Shown: positions 8,991 through 14,950, counted from the stretch's first letter. The stretch is 14,950 nucleotides of DNA from JAIVGV01 sp035295985 (GCA_035295985.1 DATHBT010000039.1:1-14950); one strand, 5' to 3'. Translations and numbers: made by a program. The notes: generated from the letters alone by a model not told the origin.

Positions 8991-9087
8991 GCTCCCGCCC
9001 TACGCCTGCTCCCGCCGGGGTACCACTTAACCGCCGCCGGTCACACTCCTAGACGCGAAGCCAACCGGCGGTCTATGGTAGGTTGAA

Positions 9088-10440
9088 ATGCGCCGTCCCT
9101 ACATGCTCTCACTGACAACCTTACTGCTCCTCTCTTCCTTAACCTTCGCCGTAGCGCAAGAGACCGCCCCGGCTCCGGCCGGCAAGACGAGAGAGGAGTT
9201 GGAGCTTATCAGCGCGCGGATCAGGAACGAGAGCGCGCAGGCCGCCTACTACGAGGAGCAGCGGATCAAGCTCTCCGAGAAGCCGCCCCCGAAGTCTTTT
9301 TTGCAGAGCGCGAGGGAGAACCCAGCCGCCGTGCTCGGCGTACTCGGGGCGACCTTTGCCGCGCTCGTGGCACTAGTCTCCTTCGCCTTCAACTACACGG
9401 CCGCCATCCAGAACCAGCGTGACACGCAGTTCTACGAGGCGCTCAAGCGATTCGGCGATAAGGACAGCCCGACGCTCCGCGCCAGCGCCGTCGCCTCCCT
9501 ATCGCAGATGGCGAAGTTGGAAGTCCGCCGGTTCAGGTTACAGCACCCGCTCGCGTCGCTCCGCCGCGAGCGGCCCTACTTCGTTACCGCGCGCGATCAG
9601 ATCGTCACCGCGCTCATGCTGGAGGATAATCGCGTCGCGCTGCTTATTCTCGCCGACGCCATCAAGGAGGTGGTCGGGATCGATCCCGGCAAGCCTGTCC
9701 AGATGCTAGCTGCCGCGAACGGCAAACTTCAGTATGACATGATCATCGACCTCTGCGACTATCTGGCAGCCTCTGGAATCAAGGGGCTAGACACCATGAG
9801 TCAGGACGATTTAAAGGACTTGATGGCGGTCGGGCTTCTCAGCGGTTCTGCCCTCAAGGCGTTCTCGGAGAGCATGTCCTACATTATTAAACCCATACTT
9901 AACAGCAGGATCGCAGTTGTCGGTACGTTTACGGCTGAGCAGAAGCGCGAGCACCGCGCCAAGGCGCACGCCGCACTCGCCATGACCTCCTTCCGCCTGA
10001 GCCTGCAAACTACAGCCATCGCCGGCATTCTTACCGCCTACCCCGGGCGCGATACGATCCCTTTCGACGGGCACATATTCCTAACCAACGTTATGCTGAC
10101 CGGAGCAGACTTGAGTAAGGCTAATCTTAACGAATCGATCCTGACAGAGTCCGAACTTAAGGGGGCTAACTTATCGCAAGCGGTGCTGACCGGGGCCAAG
10201 CTCAATCGCACGCTGCTCGACGGCACCAGACTTTGGAAAGCCGTTATCGACGACTATACGGACTTCAGCGACGCCAACTGGTGGGCGGCCAACTACTACG
10301 ACGACTCCGGCACGGCCGTCGATCTCGGAATTCTGCGAACCCTGCACGCCCGGTATGGGCAATCACTCCCGGCCGACCTGAGCGGGGTTCATGCCTCGGT
10401 CAAGCAGTTCCTCGATTCAGAACCGAAAGCTAACAACTGA
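9088..10440 (+). CDS. Membrane-anchored pentapeptide-repeat protein
   Basis: A 450-aa protein with an N-terminal hydrophobic segment (about 6-23, possible signal peptide ending near AVAQ), a charged helical stretch (35-65), a strong transmembrane segment (about 79-103), a long helical region (about 110-320), and pentapeptide repeats at about 333-395. The repeats read LTGADLSKANLNES, then LKGANL and LTGAKL, the A(D/N)LXX pattern that builds a right-handed beta-helix. The block FYEALKRFGDKDSPTLR recalls the juxtamembrane part of other membrane pentapeptide proteins, where a 'RF..A...G' segment precedes the repeats. Function is unknown. Codon use includes far more TTA, CTA, CTT and ATT than its neighbours, hinting at transfer. 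GGTAGG precedes the ATG by a few bases. It stands alone, with its own promoter-like sequence upstream and a gene-free region downstream. Confidence 0.85.
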   Translation: MRRPYMLSLTTLLLLSSLTFAVAQETAPAPAGKTREELELISARIRNESAQAAYYEEQRIKLSEKPPPKSFLQSARENPAAVLGVLGATFAALVALVSFAFNYTAAIQNQRDTQFYEALKRFGDKDSPTLRASAVASLSQMAKLEVRRFRLQHPLASLRRERPYFVTARDQIVTALMLEDNRVALLILADAIKEVVGIDPGKPVQMLAAANGKLQYDMIIDLCDYLAASGIKGLDTMSQDDLKDLMAVGLLSGSALKAFSESMSYIIKPILNSRIAVVGTFTAEQKREHRAKAHAALAMTSFRLSLQTTAIAGILTAYPGRDTIPFDGHIFLTNVMLTGADLSKANLNESILTESELKGANLSQAVLTGAKLNRTLLDGTRLWKAVIDDYTDFSDANWWAANYYDDSGTAVDLGILRTLHARYGQSLPADLSGVHASVKQFLDSEPKANN

Positions 10441-10451
10441 CGAATGACGAA
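10438..10451 (+). repeat. Two perfect TGACGAA heptads at the pentapeptide-gene stop
   Basis: TGACGAA occurs twice in direct tandem; the first TGA is the stop codon of the pentapeptide-repeat gene. It is short, so chance is possible, but the 7-nt period matches the other spacers. No matching inverted arm was found. Confidence 0.45.
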
Positions 10452-10759
10452 CGAAACTCCCTGAATGGTACGGCGCCGACATCACCGCCTGTTGTGGCTC
10501 GTGGGTAACGCCGAGACCAGCCCGGCGCGGGACTACACCGGCCGCCACCGTCGCCGGCCGCACCCCCCATAAGCTCCCAGACTTCAAGGACTACTGGTTC
10601 GACAGAAAACTCTACCACCCTCCAGACGACTGTCTACACGCTTGCCTCACGCCAGAAGCGGGGAGTTAGGGAAACGAGGAGACTTCAGTTCAACGCTCAT
10701 TGTTTCGCATTCATTATTGTCTGTCCTAAACCCCTAATCCCTATCCCCCAAGCCAGTCT
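10441..10759. other. 319-nt gene-free region between convergent genes
   Basis: All frames are short and none has a family signature with a start and Shine-Dalgarno. The first half (about 10470-10570) is GC-rich. The second half (about 10580-10745) is plainly AT-richer than the rest of the window and non-coding in look. It holds TGACGAA heptads at its left edge and the GGGATTA-type inverted repeat at its right edge. A fragment of a decayed gene cannot be excluded, but nothing recognisable remains. Confidence 0.55.
10661..10749. repeat. Degenerate GGGATTA-type heptad inverted repeat
   Basis: On the minus strand 10749-10729 reads as three consecutive 7-nt units: GGGGGAT, AGGGATT, AGGGGTT. On the plus strand GGGAGTTAGGG (10661-10671) pairs with CCCTAATCCC (10732-10741) with one bulged G. 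The element lies 10 nt beyond the suhB stop codon in a convergent spacer. It is weaker than the other arrays but has the same 7-nt period. Confidence 0.5.
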
Positions 10760-11530
10760 TCACGAAGCGATGACGCGCATCATCGCTTCGTGGACGAGGC
10801 CGTTGCTGGCGAGGATGGGCGGAGTGTACACGTCGAAGGGCATGCCGTCGTAGTGCGTGACCCGCCCGCCCGCCTCCTCGACGATGATCTTGCCGGCCGC
10901 CACGTCCCACGGCCTCAACCCTTCTTCCCAAAACCCGTCGAACCGGCCGCAGGCGACGTAGGCCAGATCGAGCGCCGCCGCGCCGTCGCGCCTGACGGCC
11001 TGCGCGTGCATGATGAAGTTCGAGAAGTGGCGCGCGAACTGGTTGCGCCCGCGCACGTCGTAAGGGAAGCCGGTGCAGAGCATCGCGCGGTTGAGGTCGT
11101 CTATTTCGGAGACGCGGATCGTGCGGCCGTTCAAGGTCGCGCCTTGCCCGCGCTCGGCGGCGAACGTCTCGTCGCGCGTCGGGTCGTGGACGACGCCGAG
11201 GACGATCTCGCCGTCCCGTTCGAGTGCGATTGAGACGCAGAAGCAGGGGTAGCCGTGCGCGTAGTTGGTCGTCCCGTCCAGCGGGTCGATGATCCACTTG
11301 TAATCGGACGGCCGCTCGTCGCGCGTCACCTCGCCGCCTTCCTCGGCGAGTATCGAGTGGCGCGGGTGGTGGCTGCGGATGCGCTCGACGATCAGGCGCT
11401 CGGCCGCCACGTCGGCCTCGGTCACGAGATCGATCTCGCCCTTCTGCGTCACGGCGAGCGACGTGCGGCGGAACCGCTCGGCGAGGACGCGGCCCGCCTC
11501 CTGCGCGGTTTGAATCGCAAAATCCAGCAA
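10760..11530 (-). CDS. suhB: Inositol-monophosphatase-family phosphatase
   Basis: A 256-aa Mg2+-dependent, Li+-sensitive-type sugar phosphatase that would release phosphate from inositol-1-phosphate or related sugar phosphates. The family motifs are all present: DLVTEAD at 34-40, AEE at 62-64, IDPLDGTTNY at 81-90 with metal ligands Asp82 and Asp85, and PWDVAAG with Asp209. Length is typical. The start is TTG at 11530, supported by AAGGGG (minus strand) 6 nt upstream. It follows the M24 peptidase gene in the same direction, separated by the AGAAGGC palindrome. The suhB name reflects the family; fructose-1,6-bisphosphatase or histidinol-phosphatase activity in the same fold cannot be excluded. 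Confidence 0.92.
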   Translation of the reverse strand: MLDFAIQTAQEAGRVLAERFRRTSLAVTQKGEIDLVTEADVAAERLIVERIRSHHPRHSILAEEGGEVTRDERPSDYKWIIDPLDGTTNYAHGYPCFCVSIALERDGEIVLGVVHDPTRDETFAAERGQGATLNGRTIRVSEIDDLNRAMLCTGFPYDVRGRNQFARHFSNFIMHAQAVRRDGAAALDLAYVACGRFDGFWEEGLRPWDVAAGKIIVEEAGGRVTHYDGMPFDVYTPPILASNGLVHEAMMRVIAS

Positions 11531-11536
11531 AGCTAA

Positions 11537-11542
11537 CCCCTT
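11537..11542 (-). promoter_or_regulatory. Shine-Dalgarno supporting the TTG start of suhB
   Basis: On the minus strand AAGGGG lies 6 nt before TTG at 11530 and just outside the base of the palindrome that ends at 11550. If the palindrome folds in the mRNA, this site would stay single-stranded beside the stem. Confidence 0.6.
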
Positions 11543-11549
11543 CTTTTAG

Positions 11550-11631
11550 AGAAGGCAGAAGGCGGAAAGCAGTAGGCAAACAAAGCCTGGGACGGTTTTA
11601 GCTGCCTACTGCTTTCCGCCTTCTGCCTTCT
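11550..11631. repeat. AGAAGGC-type heptad inverted repeat, perfect 29-bp arms
   Basis: Bases 11550-11578 and 11603-11631 are exact reverse complements (29 of 29) around a 24-nt loop. The left arm reads with exact period 7: AGAAGGC twice, then GGAAAGC and AGTAGGC. Units within one arm differ, yet the other arm mirrors each variant. The outer end lies one base from the TAA stop of the M24 peptidase gene (11633-11635), and the other end lies 19 nt before the suhB start. Neither strand has a U-tract after the stem. Confidence 0.93.
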
Positions 11632-11632
11632 G

Positions 11633-12871
11633 TTACTTCAGGATCGCCACCAGCTCGCGCTGGATCGGCTGGCCGGTCACTTCGATCCGGCCGCCCTCGC
11701 CGACGTAGAGATCGATCTCGGAGCGGACGCCGAAGTTTCCGGGGAGGTAGATGCCCGGCTCGATGGAGAAGCAGGTGCGCGGGATGATCTTGCGCGAGTC
11801 GCGGGTTTCGAGGTTGTCGATGTGCGCGCCGTTGCCGTGGACTTCCTCGCCGATGGAGTGGCCGGTGCGGTGCGTGAAGTATTCGCCGTAGCCCGCGCGC
11901 GTGATGACGCCGCGCGAAACGTCGTCCACCTCCGCGCCCTTGATCTCGCGCCCCGCCGCGACCGATTCGCGGACGAACTCGATGGCCGCGTCGCGCGCGT
12001 CGCGGACGATGGCGAAGACTTTGAGGTGCTCTTCGGAAGGCTCTTCGCCGACGAAGCCCGTCCACGTCTGGTCGGCGTAAACCGCGCCCTCCGTTTTGAG
12101 CTTGGCCCACACGTCGAGCAGCAGGAAGTCGCCGCGCTTGATCGGCGAGAACTTCTCGGCGTTCGGCTGGTAGTGCGGGCTGGCGGCGTTCTCGTTGACG
12201 GAGACGATGGGGTGGTCGTCGTTGCAGGTCATCCCCAGCTCCTCGAAGCGGCGCACCATGAACTGCTGGATGTCGTATTCGGTTACGGCCTCGCCGGCTT
12301 TAATCTTTCGGCCGACTTCGGCGAACGCCTCCTGGATGATGTTGTGTATGTTGTCGGCGGCGGTGACGTGCGAGCGGTACTGCTCGTCAGTCCAGACGGC
12401 CTCGAAGAGTTGCACGAGGTCTGCGCTCGTGACCGGCTCCGCGCCGAGCGAGCGCACCAGCTCAATCGTGCCTGCGTCAACGCGCGAGATGTAGGGGATC
12501 GAGTTTTCCGGCGAGTACTGCATCGCGACGCGCGGCTTACTGCCTGCGGCTGAGAGCGTTTCAGCCAGGTGCCCGTGCAGTTTCTCCCAACTGCTGTAGA
12601 TGAGCTTGCGGCCGGGCAGCAGGTCGAGCTTGCCGGCCTCGATGGCGTGGTTGATGCGGGTGGGTTCGCCCTCCGCGGGGACGAAGTAGAACCAGCGGCG
12701 CGTGGAGAACTGGTTCGGGTCGAGTTTCAAGATGCGGTAGGCGAGCGGGTCGCTCTGGCGGAAGTCGTAGAAGAGCCAGCCGTCGAGTCCGGCTTCGCGC
12801 AGCGACTTCTGTATGTCGGCGACGCGCGCGGCCGACTGCTCAGTCGTGTACTTGGAGTTGTCTGTGCTCAT
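11633..12871 (-). CDS. M24 metallopeptidase (aminopeptidase P / Xaa-Pro peptidase family)
   Basis: A 412-aa cytoplasmic dinuclear-metal peptidase, likely cleaving X-Pro bonds. It has an N-terminal creatinase/prolidase-like domain (about 15-160) and a C-terminal pita-bread domain (about 165-405). The metal ligands are visible as Asp253 (LLLDVWA), Asp267 (YADQTW), His338 (THRTGHSIG), Glu371 (SIEPGIY) and Glu385 (RSEIDLY). Spacing of the two Asp is 14 residues, longer than the 11 of E. coli PepP, and the two Glu are closer together, so it belongs to a distinct M24 subgroup. The frame stays open upstream to 13201, but that part is Arg/Ser/Pro-rich non-protein-like sequence overlapping plsC; the ATG at 12871 fits the family N-terminus. 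No strong Shine-Dalgarno; an extended -10 element lies about 75 nt upstream. Confidence 0.92.
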   Translation of the reverse strand: MSTDNSKYTTEQSAARVADIQKSLREAGLDGWLFYDFRQSDPLAYRILKLDPNQFSTRRWFYFVPAEGEPTRINHAIEAGKLDLLPGRKLIYSSWEKLHGHLAETLSAAGSKPRVAMQYSPENSIPYISRVDAGTIELVRSLGAEPVTSADLVQLFEAVWTDEQYRSHVTAADNIHNIIQEAFAEVGRKIKAGEAVTEYDIQQFMVRRFEELGMTCNDDHPIVSVNENAASPHYQPNAEKFSPIKRGDFLLLDVWAKLKTEGAVYADQTWTGFVGEEPSEEHLKVFAIVRDARDAAIEFVRESVAAGREIKGAEVDDVSRGVITRAGYGEYFTHRTGHSIGEEVHGNGAHIDNLETRDSRKIIPRTCFSIEPGIYLPGNFGVRSEIDLYVGEGGRIEVTGQPIQRELVAILK

Positions 12872-12944
12872 AATTTTTCGCGCGCAGGGCCGAGGCGACG
12901 GCACGCGCGTCAGTTCAAATTTTTGAGGGGAACTTGCGGGCCGG

Positions 12945-12973
12945 ATTTTACCACGTGCCCGGCCGCGAGTCGC
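12945..12973 (-). promoter_or_regulatory. Extended -10 promoter for the M24 peptidase gene
   Basis: On the minus strand TGGTAAAAT (rev-comp of 12945-12953) gives a TGn extended -10 with TAAAAT, 5 of 6 to consensus. GCGACT (rev-comp of 12968-12973), 17 nt upstream, shares only GAC with the -35 consensus. Transcription would start near 12938, leaving a leader of about 67 nt. Confidence 0.45.
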
Positions 12974-12995
12974 AGCGCCGGGAGCTGGGCGTTCG

Positions 12996-13718
12996 TCAGA
13001 GCGCGGAGTTGATAACCTCGAAGAGTTCTTCGGTCTCGCGGCGGGCGCACTGGCGCGTGCCTTCGCCGGGGAGCGGGGCGACGCGGCGCGGCGGGTGATA
13101 GACGATCTCGACGCGGCCGAGGCGCGGCCACTTGCGGTCTTTCGGCCAGACGCGGTGGCCGCCGCGGATCGTGACGGGCAGGATGGGCGCGCCGGTCTCA
13201 AGCGCCAGCCGCGCCGCGCCGGGCTTCAGCGGTTGAAGCCTGCCGTCCGAGGTGCCGCGCCCGCCTTCGGGGAAGATGACGAGCGCGCCGCCCTCCCTGA
13301 TCCACTGCACGGAGCGGCGGTAGGCGCGCGTGTCCGACTTGTTAACTTGCAGCGGCCACGCCCCGAGCCAGCGCATCAGCCGCCCGGCGACGGGCCAGCC
13401 GAAGACCGCGTCCCAGGCGAGGAAGCGCAGCCGCTGGTCGAAGGGCGCGGCGACCCAGAAAGGGTCGATGTAGGTCTGGTGGTTGGCGGCGACGATCAGC
13501 CCGCCGCCCTCGCGCGGGATGTTCTCCGTGCCAGTGAGGCGCAGGCGGAACATCCAGCCGAAGAGCGCCCGCAGCACGACGCGCACCACCTGGATGGCCC
13601 ACTGCGGCAGGACGTAAGGCTCTTCGGCGGGCGGAGGCGCGTCCCGCCGCGCCTCGGCCTTCGCCGGCGCGACCCGCGCCTCCGCCCTGCTCAGAGGAGA
13701 ATTTCCCACCGCGTTCAA
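12996..13718 (-). CDS. plsC: PlsC-type 1-acyl-glycerol-3-phosphate acyltransferase
   Basis: A 240-aa inner-membrane-associated acyltransferase that would acylate lysophosphatidic acid in phospholipid synthesis. A Pro/Ala-rich N-terminus (to about 35) precedes a hydrophobic helix (about 38-56). Then come the catalytic motif NHQTYID with His80 and Asp85, and FPEGGRG at 149-155, a variant of the usual FPEGTRS. PVTIRGG near 181-187 completes block IV. The start is uncertain: TTG at 13718 is the longest frame, no Shine-Dalgarno is visible, and a GTG three codons in is equally possible. The GTTAGC palindrome copy 2 ends 18 nt upstream. Plain lysophospholipid or ornithine-lipid acyltransferases share these motifs. 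Confidence 0.88.
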   Translation of the reverse strand: MNAVGNSPLSRAEARVAPAKAEARRDAPPPAEEPYVLPQWAIQVVRVVLRALFGWMFRLRLTGTENIPREGGGLIVAANHQTYIDPFWVAAPFDQRLRFLAWDAVFGWPVAGRLMRWLGAWPLQVNKSDTRAYRRSVQWIREGGALVIFPEGGRGTSDGRLQPLKPGAARLALETGAPILPVTIRGGHRVWPKDRKWPRLGRVEIVYHPPRRVAPLPGEGTRQCARRETEELFEVINSAL

Positions 13719-13736
13719 AGGCCGTGGACCGTGAAG

Positions 13737-13834
13737 AGAAGCAGTTAGCTGTTAGCAAAACCGAAAAACAAAACGAAAGCTGGAAGCTGTGCTTCTTCCG
13801 GCTACAATCTAACAGCTAATCGCTAACAGCTTCT
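13737..13834. repeat. GTTAGCN heptad inverted repeat, copy 2
   Basis: Bases 13737-13756 pair with 13815-13834 at 17 of 20 positions. The arms carry GTTAGC units with period 7 and their complements. It is homologous to the element at 3175-3295 beyond the arms: both contain GTTAGCTGTTAGCAA, ACC then an A-rich stretch, GAAAGC, CTTCCGGCTA and CTAACAGCTTCTT in the same order. Copy 1 has about 20 more bases in the centre. The right arm overlaps the 3' end of the zinc-ribbon gene and supplies its TAG stop and last codons. Confidence 0.85.
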
Positions 13835-14070
13835 TCCCACGATTCACGGCTCTTGTCTTTCCACCACTCCGGGATGTCGCGCTCCGCGAGCGCGTCCTCG
13901 TTCCAGGCCTCGCAGCGTGCGCACTCGAAACCGTGATAGACGCGCGCCTCGGCCTTTGTCAACCCGACGCGCGCCTGCGCGTCGCACTCGCGGCAGCGGC
14001 GCGCGATCTCGGCGAGGAGCAGCTCGCGCCGCGGCACGAAGCGCAGCGCCGTCCTGCGCGGCCCTGTCAC
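13816..14070 (-). CDS. Small zinc-ribbon protein downstream of the PilZ gene
   Basis: An 84-aa soluble protein of unknown function. Four Cys in two knuckles, Cys26-x2-Cys29 and Cys50-x2-Cys53, form a probable zinc ribbon, followed by an acidic, Trp-rich C-terminus (PEWWKDKSRESWEE). GTG at 14070 is chosen as the start: GGAG lies 8 nt upstream, and the GTGA overlap with the PilZ stop codon points to translational coupling. A GTG 7 codons further upstream is possible but lacks a Shine-Dalgarno. The final codons and the TAG stop (AVSD-stop) lie within the GTTAGC repeat arm, so the natural C-terminus may have been altered by the repeat. No family name is recognised. Confidence 0.75.
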   Translation of the reverse strand: MTGPRRTALRFVPRRELLLAEIARRCRECDAQARVGLTKAEARVYHGFECARCEAWNEDALAERDIPEWWKDKSRESWEEAVSD

Positions 14071-14801
14071 CCCAGAATCTCCAGCGGCCACCGCCGATCC
14101 ACGAACTCCAGGTGCAGCCGGTCGATGTTATCGGCCCCCTTGCGCCGCCCGCGCACGACCGCGAGCACGGAGAGCGAGTAGCGCGCGCTGCGTAGCCGCA
14201 CGAACCGACCGCGCTCGACCTTCAGGCTCGTGAAGACGGCCGCGCCCGTCCGGCTGATATTCTCCGTCACCGTCTGCTCGCTCTGCGTCACCGCCCCGTG
14301 CTCGTCGAGGACTTCGACCATCACCTCCACCGGCATCGTCAGCCGCGTCTCGCGCGATTCGACGAAGGCGCGCTTCCGCTCGTCGGCGTGGTACAGCATC
14401 TGATCGGTCGGGTCGGCCGCGATCTCATAGCGCGTCCGCGGATCGGCCTTGTAGCTCGCGGGCGGGTGCTTGCCGACGAAGGCCACGCCCAGCCCGAACA
14501 ACTGCCCGCCGCCCTCCGTCTCCACGGCGAGCGTCACGCGGCGCACGAGCGCCCAGACGCGGTACTGATCCTCTATGTGATCGAAGCAGCGGAGCTGGCG
14601 CGGCATCGGCATGTGCAGGTGCACGAGCCGGCCCAGGTCAACGGGCCGCCGCAGGCGGAAGCTCGCCCCGAAAGGCGTCACGTCTTCGAGGCGCGTCTGC
14701 TCCGTCCACTCGTCGCCGACGGCCTCGCGGCAGACGACGCGGACGGGCAGCGACAGCCTCACCCGCTCGCGCCTGCGCCGCTCTCTCCCCCCGTCCGTCA
14801 A
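14067..14801 (-). CDS. Protein with two PilZ domains (possible c-di-GMP receptor)
   Basis: A 244-aa soluble protein. The N-terminal PilZ domain (about 8-112) has an Arg-rich start with R11-xxx-R15, then D40-V-T-P-F-G45, a D/NxSxxG motif with Thr for Ser. The C-terminal PilZ domain (about 140-240) has a perfect NISRTG at 181-186, but its Arg motif is degenerate (R150 and R153 rather than RxxxR). So the first domain looks the more competent in Arg and the second in the NxSxxG loop. PilZ proteins bind cyclic-di-GMP and control motility, exopolysaccharide or transcription; which applies here is not visible. The start is TTG at 14801 with GGTGAAGG just upstream. The stop codon overlaps the zinc-ribbon start. 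Confidence 0.85.
   Translation of the reverse strand: MTDGGRERRRRERVRLSLPVRVVCREAVGDEWTEQTRLEDVTPFGASFRLRRPVDLGRLVHLHMPMPRQLRCFDHIEDQYRVWALVRRVTLAVETEGGGQLFGLGVAFVGKHPPASYKADPRTRYEIAADPTDQMLYHADERKRAFVESRETRLTMPVEVMVEVLDEHGAVTQSEQTVTENISRTGAAVFTSLKVERGRFVRLRSARYSLSVLAVVRGRRKGADNIDRLHLEFVDRRWPLEILG
14079..14082 (-). promoter_or_regulatory. Shine-Dalgarno deciding the GTG start of the zinc-ribbon gene
   Basis: GGAG on the minus strand, 8 nt before GTG at 14070 and inside the end of the PilZ coding region. It supports the shorter start with a 4-nt GTGA overlap. Confidence 0.5.
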
Positions 14802-14830
14802 CGCCCTTCACCCCCCTACGATACGGTTCA

Positions 14831-14875
14831 GCGCCCCGGCCCGCGGCTCAATATGTTGTGGCCGCGCCGGGGCGC
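14831..14875. promoter_or_regulatory. Strong GC hairpin in the leader of the PilZ gene
   Basis: GCGCCCCGGC (14831-14840) is an exact reverse complement of 14866-14875. A further GCGGC/GCCGC pairing (14843-14847 with 14861-14865) stacks inside after a 2-nt bulge, leaving a 13-nt AT-rich loop. It lies 30 nt upstream of the PilZ start. No T-run follows on the plus strand directly. It could be a leader regulatory structure or an operator-like palindrome. Confidence 0.55.
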
Positions 14876-14887
14876 TCGGAACGGCCG

Positions 14888-14917
14888 ATTTTCGCCGGCA
14901 AAGTCCTGTTTTTTCAA
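14888..14917 (-). promoter_or_regulatory. Possible promoter of the PilZ / zinc-ribbon genes
   Basis: On the minus strand TTGAAA (rev-comp of 14912-14917) and GAAAAT (rev-comp of 14888-14893) are 18 nt apart, with 4 of 6 matches in each box by eye. The GC hairpin would fall in the 5' leader. The rest of the window to 14950 holds no supported gene. Confidence 0.3.
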
Positions 14918-14950
14918 CGCTTTCGCCCCGCCTTTCCGGTTGCGAAAAGG

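Noticed and set aside
8941..9087. tRNA or riboswitch upstream of the pentapeptide gene
   Set aside because: No cloverleaf or T-loop sequence was found; only a promoter-like pair and a weak 8-bp inverted repeat are visible.
10466..10570. Short plus-strand frame (34 codons) after the pentapeptide gene
   Set aside because: No Shine-Dalgarno, Arg/His-rich composition and no similarity that I recognise.
11550..11631. Intrinsic (rho-independent) terminator
   Set aside because: The stem is very long but no T-run follows on either strand, and a co-directional gene with its Shine-Dalgarno begins 19 nt later. A rho-dependent or processing role remains possible.
12872..13201. N-terminal extension of the M24 peptidase by 110 residues
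   Set aside because: The extension is low-complexity Arg/Ser/Ala/Pro sequence, overlaps the end of plsC and does not belong to the family; the ATG at 12871 matches the normal N-terminus.

Overview
The window reads as a stretch of bacterial chromosome from a very GC-rich organism (GC-ending codons and GTG/TTG starts are common). Asn/Ser/Ala-rich lipoprotein linkers, many Sec-exported hydrolases and intergenic palindromes built from short repeats suggest Acidobacteriota, perhaps Blastocatellia/Pyrinomonadaceae. That placement is inference from style, not a database match. No rRNA, tRNA, CRISPR array, transposase, integrase or phage gene is visible.

Layout. 85-2678 (- strand): two cell-envelope lipoproteins, an M23 (LytM) peptidase followed by an L,D-transpeptidase. 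2880-8940 (+ strand): a small zf-TFIIB-like protein, an S9 prolyl-oligopeptidase-family exported peptidase, an SDR oxidoreductase overlapping urocanase (hutU) by 4 nt, and an exported esterase. 9088-10440 (+): a membrane-anchored pentapeptide-repeat protein with less GC-rich codon use and its own promoter-like sequence, followed by about 320 nt without a gene. 10760-14801 (- strand, transcribed right to left): a protein with two PilZ domains overlapping a small zinc-ribbon protein by 4 nt, then a PlsC-type acyltransferase, an M24 peptidase and an inositol-monophosphatase-family enzyme.

The protein genes are mostly recognisable housekeeping or peptide/envelope metabolism genes. Common themes are envelope remodelling (M23, L,D-transpeptidase, PlsC) and peptide or amino-acid breakdown (S9, M24, hutU). 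There is no complete pathway here: hutU stands without hutH, hutI or hutG.

The unusual signal lies between the genes. Five spacers carry inverted repeats whose arms are short tandem arrays with a period of about 7 nt, and a sixth is weaker. The unit is different at nearly every locus: GTCAGTN-type at 1803-1903, GTTAGCN at 3175-3295 and again at 13737-13834, CTTTGCG at 7946-8018, AGAAGGC-type at 11550-11631, and GGGATTA-type (weaker) at 10661-10749. Two are perfect palindromes (27 and 29 bp arms). The five clear ones all lie between genes transcribed in the same direction, four of them within 20 nt of the downstream start codon, and at several loci the heptad supplies or touches the upstream stop codon. 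None has a U-tract, so they are not ordinary intrinsic terminators. This family of 'same architecture, different word' elements is the best candidate here for something undescribed.
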